Of a DNA stretch of 7,603 bases, positions 7,151 to 7,603 are shown piece by piece (position 1 is the first letter of the stretch; the number at the start of each line of letters is the position of its first letter). The stretch lies in assembly GCA_005884465.1 (NCBI GenBank), contig VAZH01000079.1, positions 1-7,603 of the forward strand. The letters are read 5' to 3'. Source of the DNA: Alphaproteobacteria bacterium (GTDB lineage Bacteria > Pseudomonadota > Alphaproteobacteria > Rhizobiales > Xanthobacteraceae). Position numbers and translations under genes: made by a program. The notes under the pieces are model-generated. The model saw only the letters and a list, made by a program, of their open reading frames with translations, was not told where the DNA came from and searched no databases.

Positions 7151-7603
7151 ATGAAACATCCGTCAAGCCGTGAATTCTTCGCATATTGGGACGAAAAGCG
7201 CGGCGGTGCCCGCGCGCCCGATCGCAGCGAGATCGAGCCTAGCGCGGTGCGCGAACTGCTCGGCGACATCTTCGTGCTGTCTTACGACGCAACATCAGGC
7301 CATCCGTTTCGGGTCGCCGGCACGCGCATTTGCGCCCTGGCCGGCTGCGATCTGAAGGATCGAAGCTTTTCCGCGCTGTTCGCGCCGGATGCCCGACGCG
7401 AGATCGAGGACATCATCACGGCGGTGGCCGAAGAAATGCAGGCCGCCGTCGCCGGCATTACCGCGACATCGGAAGATGGTTCGCCGGCGCATCTTGAATT
7501 GCTGCTCTTGCCGTTCAACGCCGGCGCTCACGCGCCGATAAGCCTGACCGGATTGCTGGCGCCGTTCGAAACCGAACAGCGTGTGCTCCGGGATTTCAAA
7601 CTG
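7151..7603 (+). CDS. PAS_5-family (MopJ-like) single-domain PAS protein, 3' end cut
   Basis: The ATG at 7151 opens a frame of 151 codons that reaches the right edge without a stop. The protein begins MKHPSSREFFAYWDEKRGG and continues with RSEIEPSAVRELLGDIFVL, PFRVAGTRICALAGCDLKD and SFSALFAPDARREIEDII. This order (aromatic FxYWxxxRG start, P-x-x-x-I-x-P, R-x-AGT-x-x-C-x-L-G) is the hallmark of the alphaproteobacterial PAS_5 domain. The family includes MopJ of Caulobacter, a small PAS protein linked to polar control of CtrA; whether this copy has that job is inference. About 150 residues is near the usual domain length, so only a short tail is probably missing. GGAGG at 7135-7139 is the likely ribosome binding site, 11 nt from the ATG, which is long. 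A CtrA-like box and a 16-bp palindrome lie upstream. Confidence 0.88.
   Translation, partial: MKHPSSREFFAYWDEKRGGARAPDRSEIEPSAVRELLGDIFVLSYDATSGHPFRVAGTRICALAGCDLKDRSFSALFAPDARREIEDIITAVAEEMQAAVAGITATSEDGSPAHLELLLLPFNAGAHAPISLTGLLAPFETEQRVLRDFKL

Noticed and set aside
6977..7269. Short minus-strand frames upstream of and inside the PAS gene
   Set aside because: They are antisense to the PAS gene and its leader, with no ribosome site or recognisable domain.

Overview
The window looks like chromosomal core DNA of a GC-rich alphaproteobacterium, most probably from the Bradyrhizobium / Rhodopseudomonas / Afipia group (Nitrobacteraceae). The grounds are the GC-rich codon use, a dispersed palindromic repeat downstream of thrS that resembles one common in that group, a fragment closely resembling the hopanoid-associated transporter HpnN, and a PAS_5-family gene preceded by a CtrA-like TTAA-N7-TTAA box. 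The genus is inferred from recalled family features, not from a search.

Layout. 2-1990 (+): threonyl-tRNA synthetase, cut by the left edge but otherwise complete. 2001-2088: a two-hairpin palindromic repeat. 2171-2749 (+): a YdjA-type nitroreductase. 2753-3802 (-): an exported protein with a proline-rich linker and three divergent repeats of about 86 residues, converging on the nitroreductase with 3 bp between the stops. 3803-4023: a divergent promoter region that ends in a 9-bp stem directly against a strong ribosome binding site. 4024-5073 (+): a patatin-like serine hydrolase. 5093-5521 (-): a stand-alone CBS-pair protein with a recognisable promoter and an overlapping inverted repeat. 5714-6538 (-): a six-helix rhomboid protease. 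6539-7150: a 612-bp stretch without an intact gene, holding a frameshifted C-terminal remnant of hpnN, a CtrA-like box and a perfect 16-bp palindrome. 7151-7603 (+): the start of a PAS_5 (MopJ-like) protein, running off the right edge.

The genes are mostly independent units. Two convergent pairs and one divergent pair leave little room for operons, and only the CBS gene and the rhomboid gene are adjacent on the same strand, 192 bp apart. A loose envelope theme (exported repeat protein, lipid hydrolase, intramembrane protease, relic of a hopanoid exporter) may be coincidence. I see no mobile element, CRISPR array, tRNA/rRNA or defence cassette, and no convincing new multi-gene system. The points most worth following are the hpnN relic, the CtrA-like box before the PAS gene, the compensatory changes in the repeat, the three-repeat exported protein, and the inverted repeats placed at gene starts.
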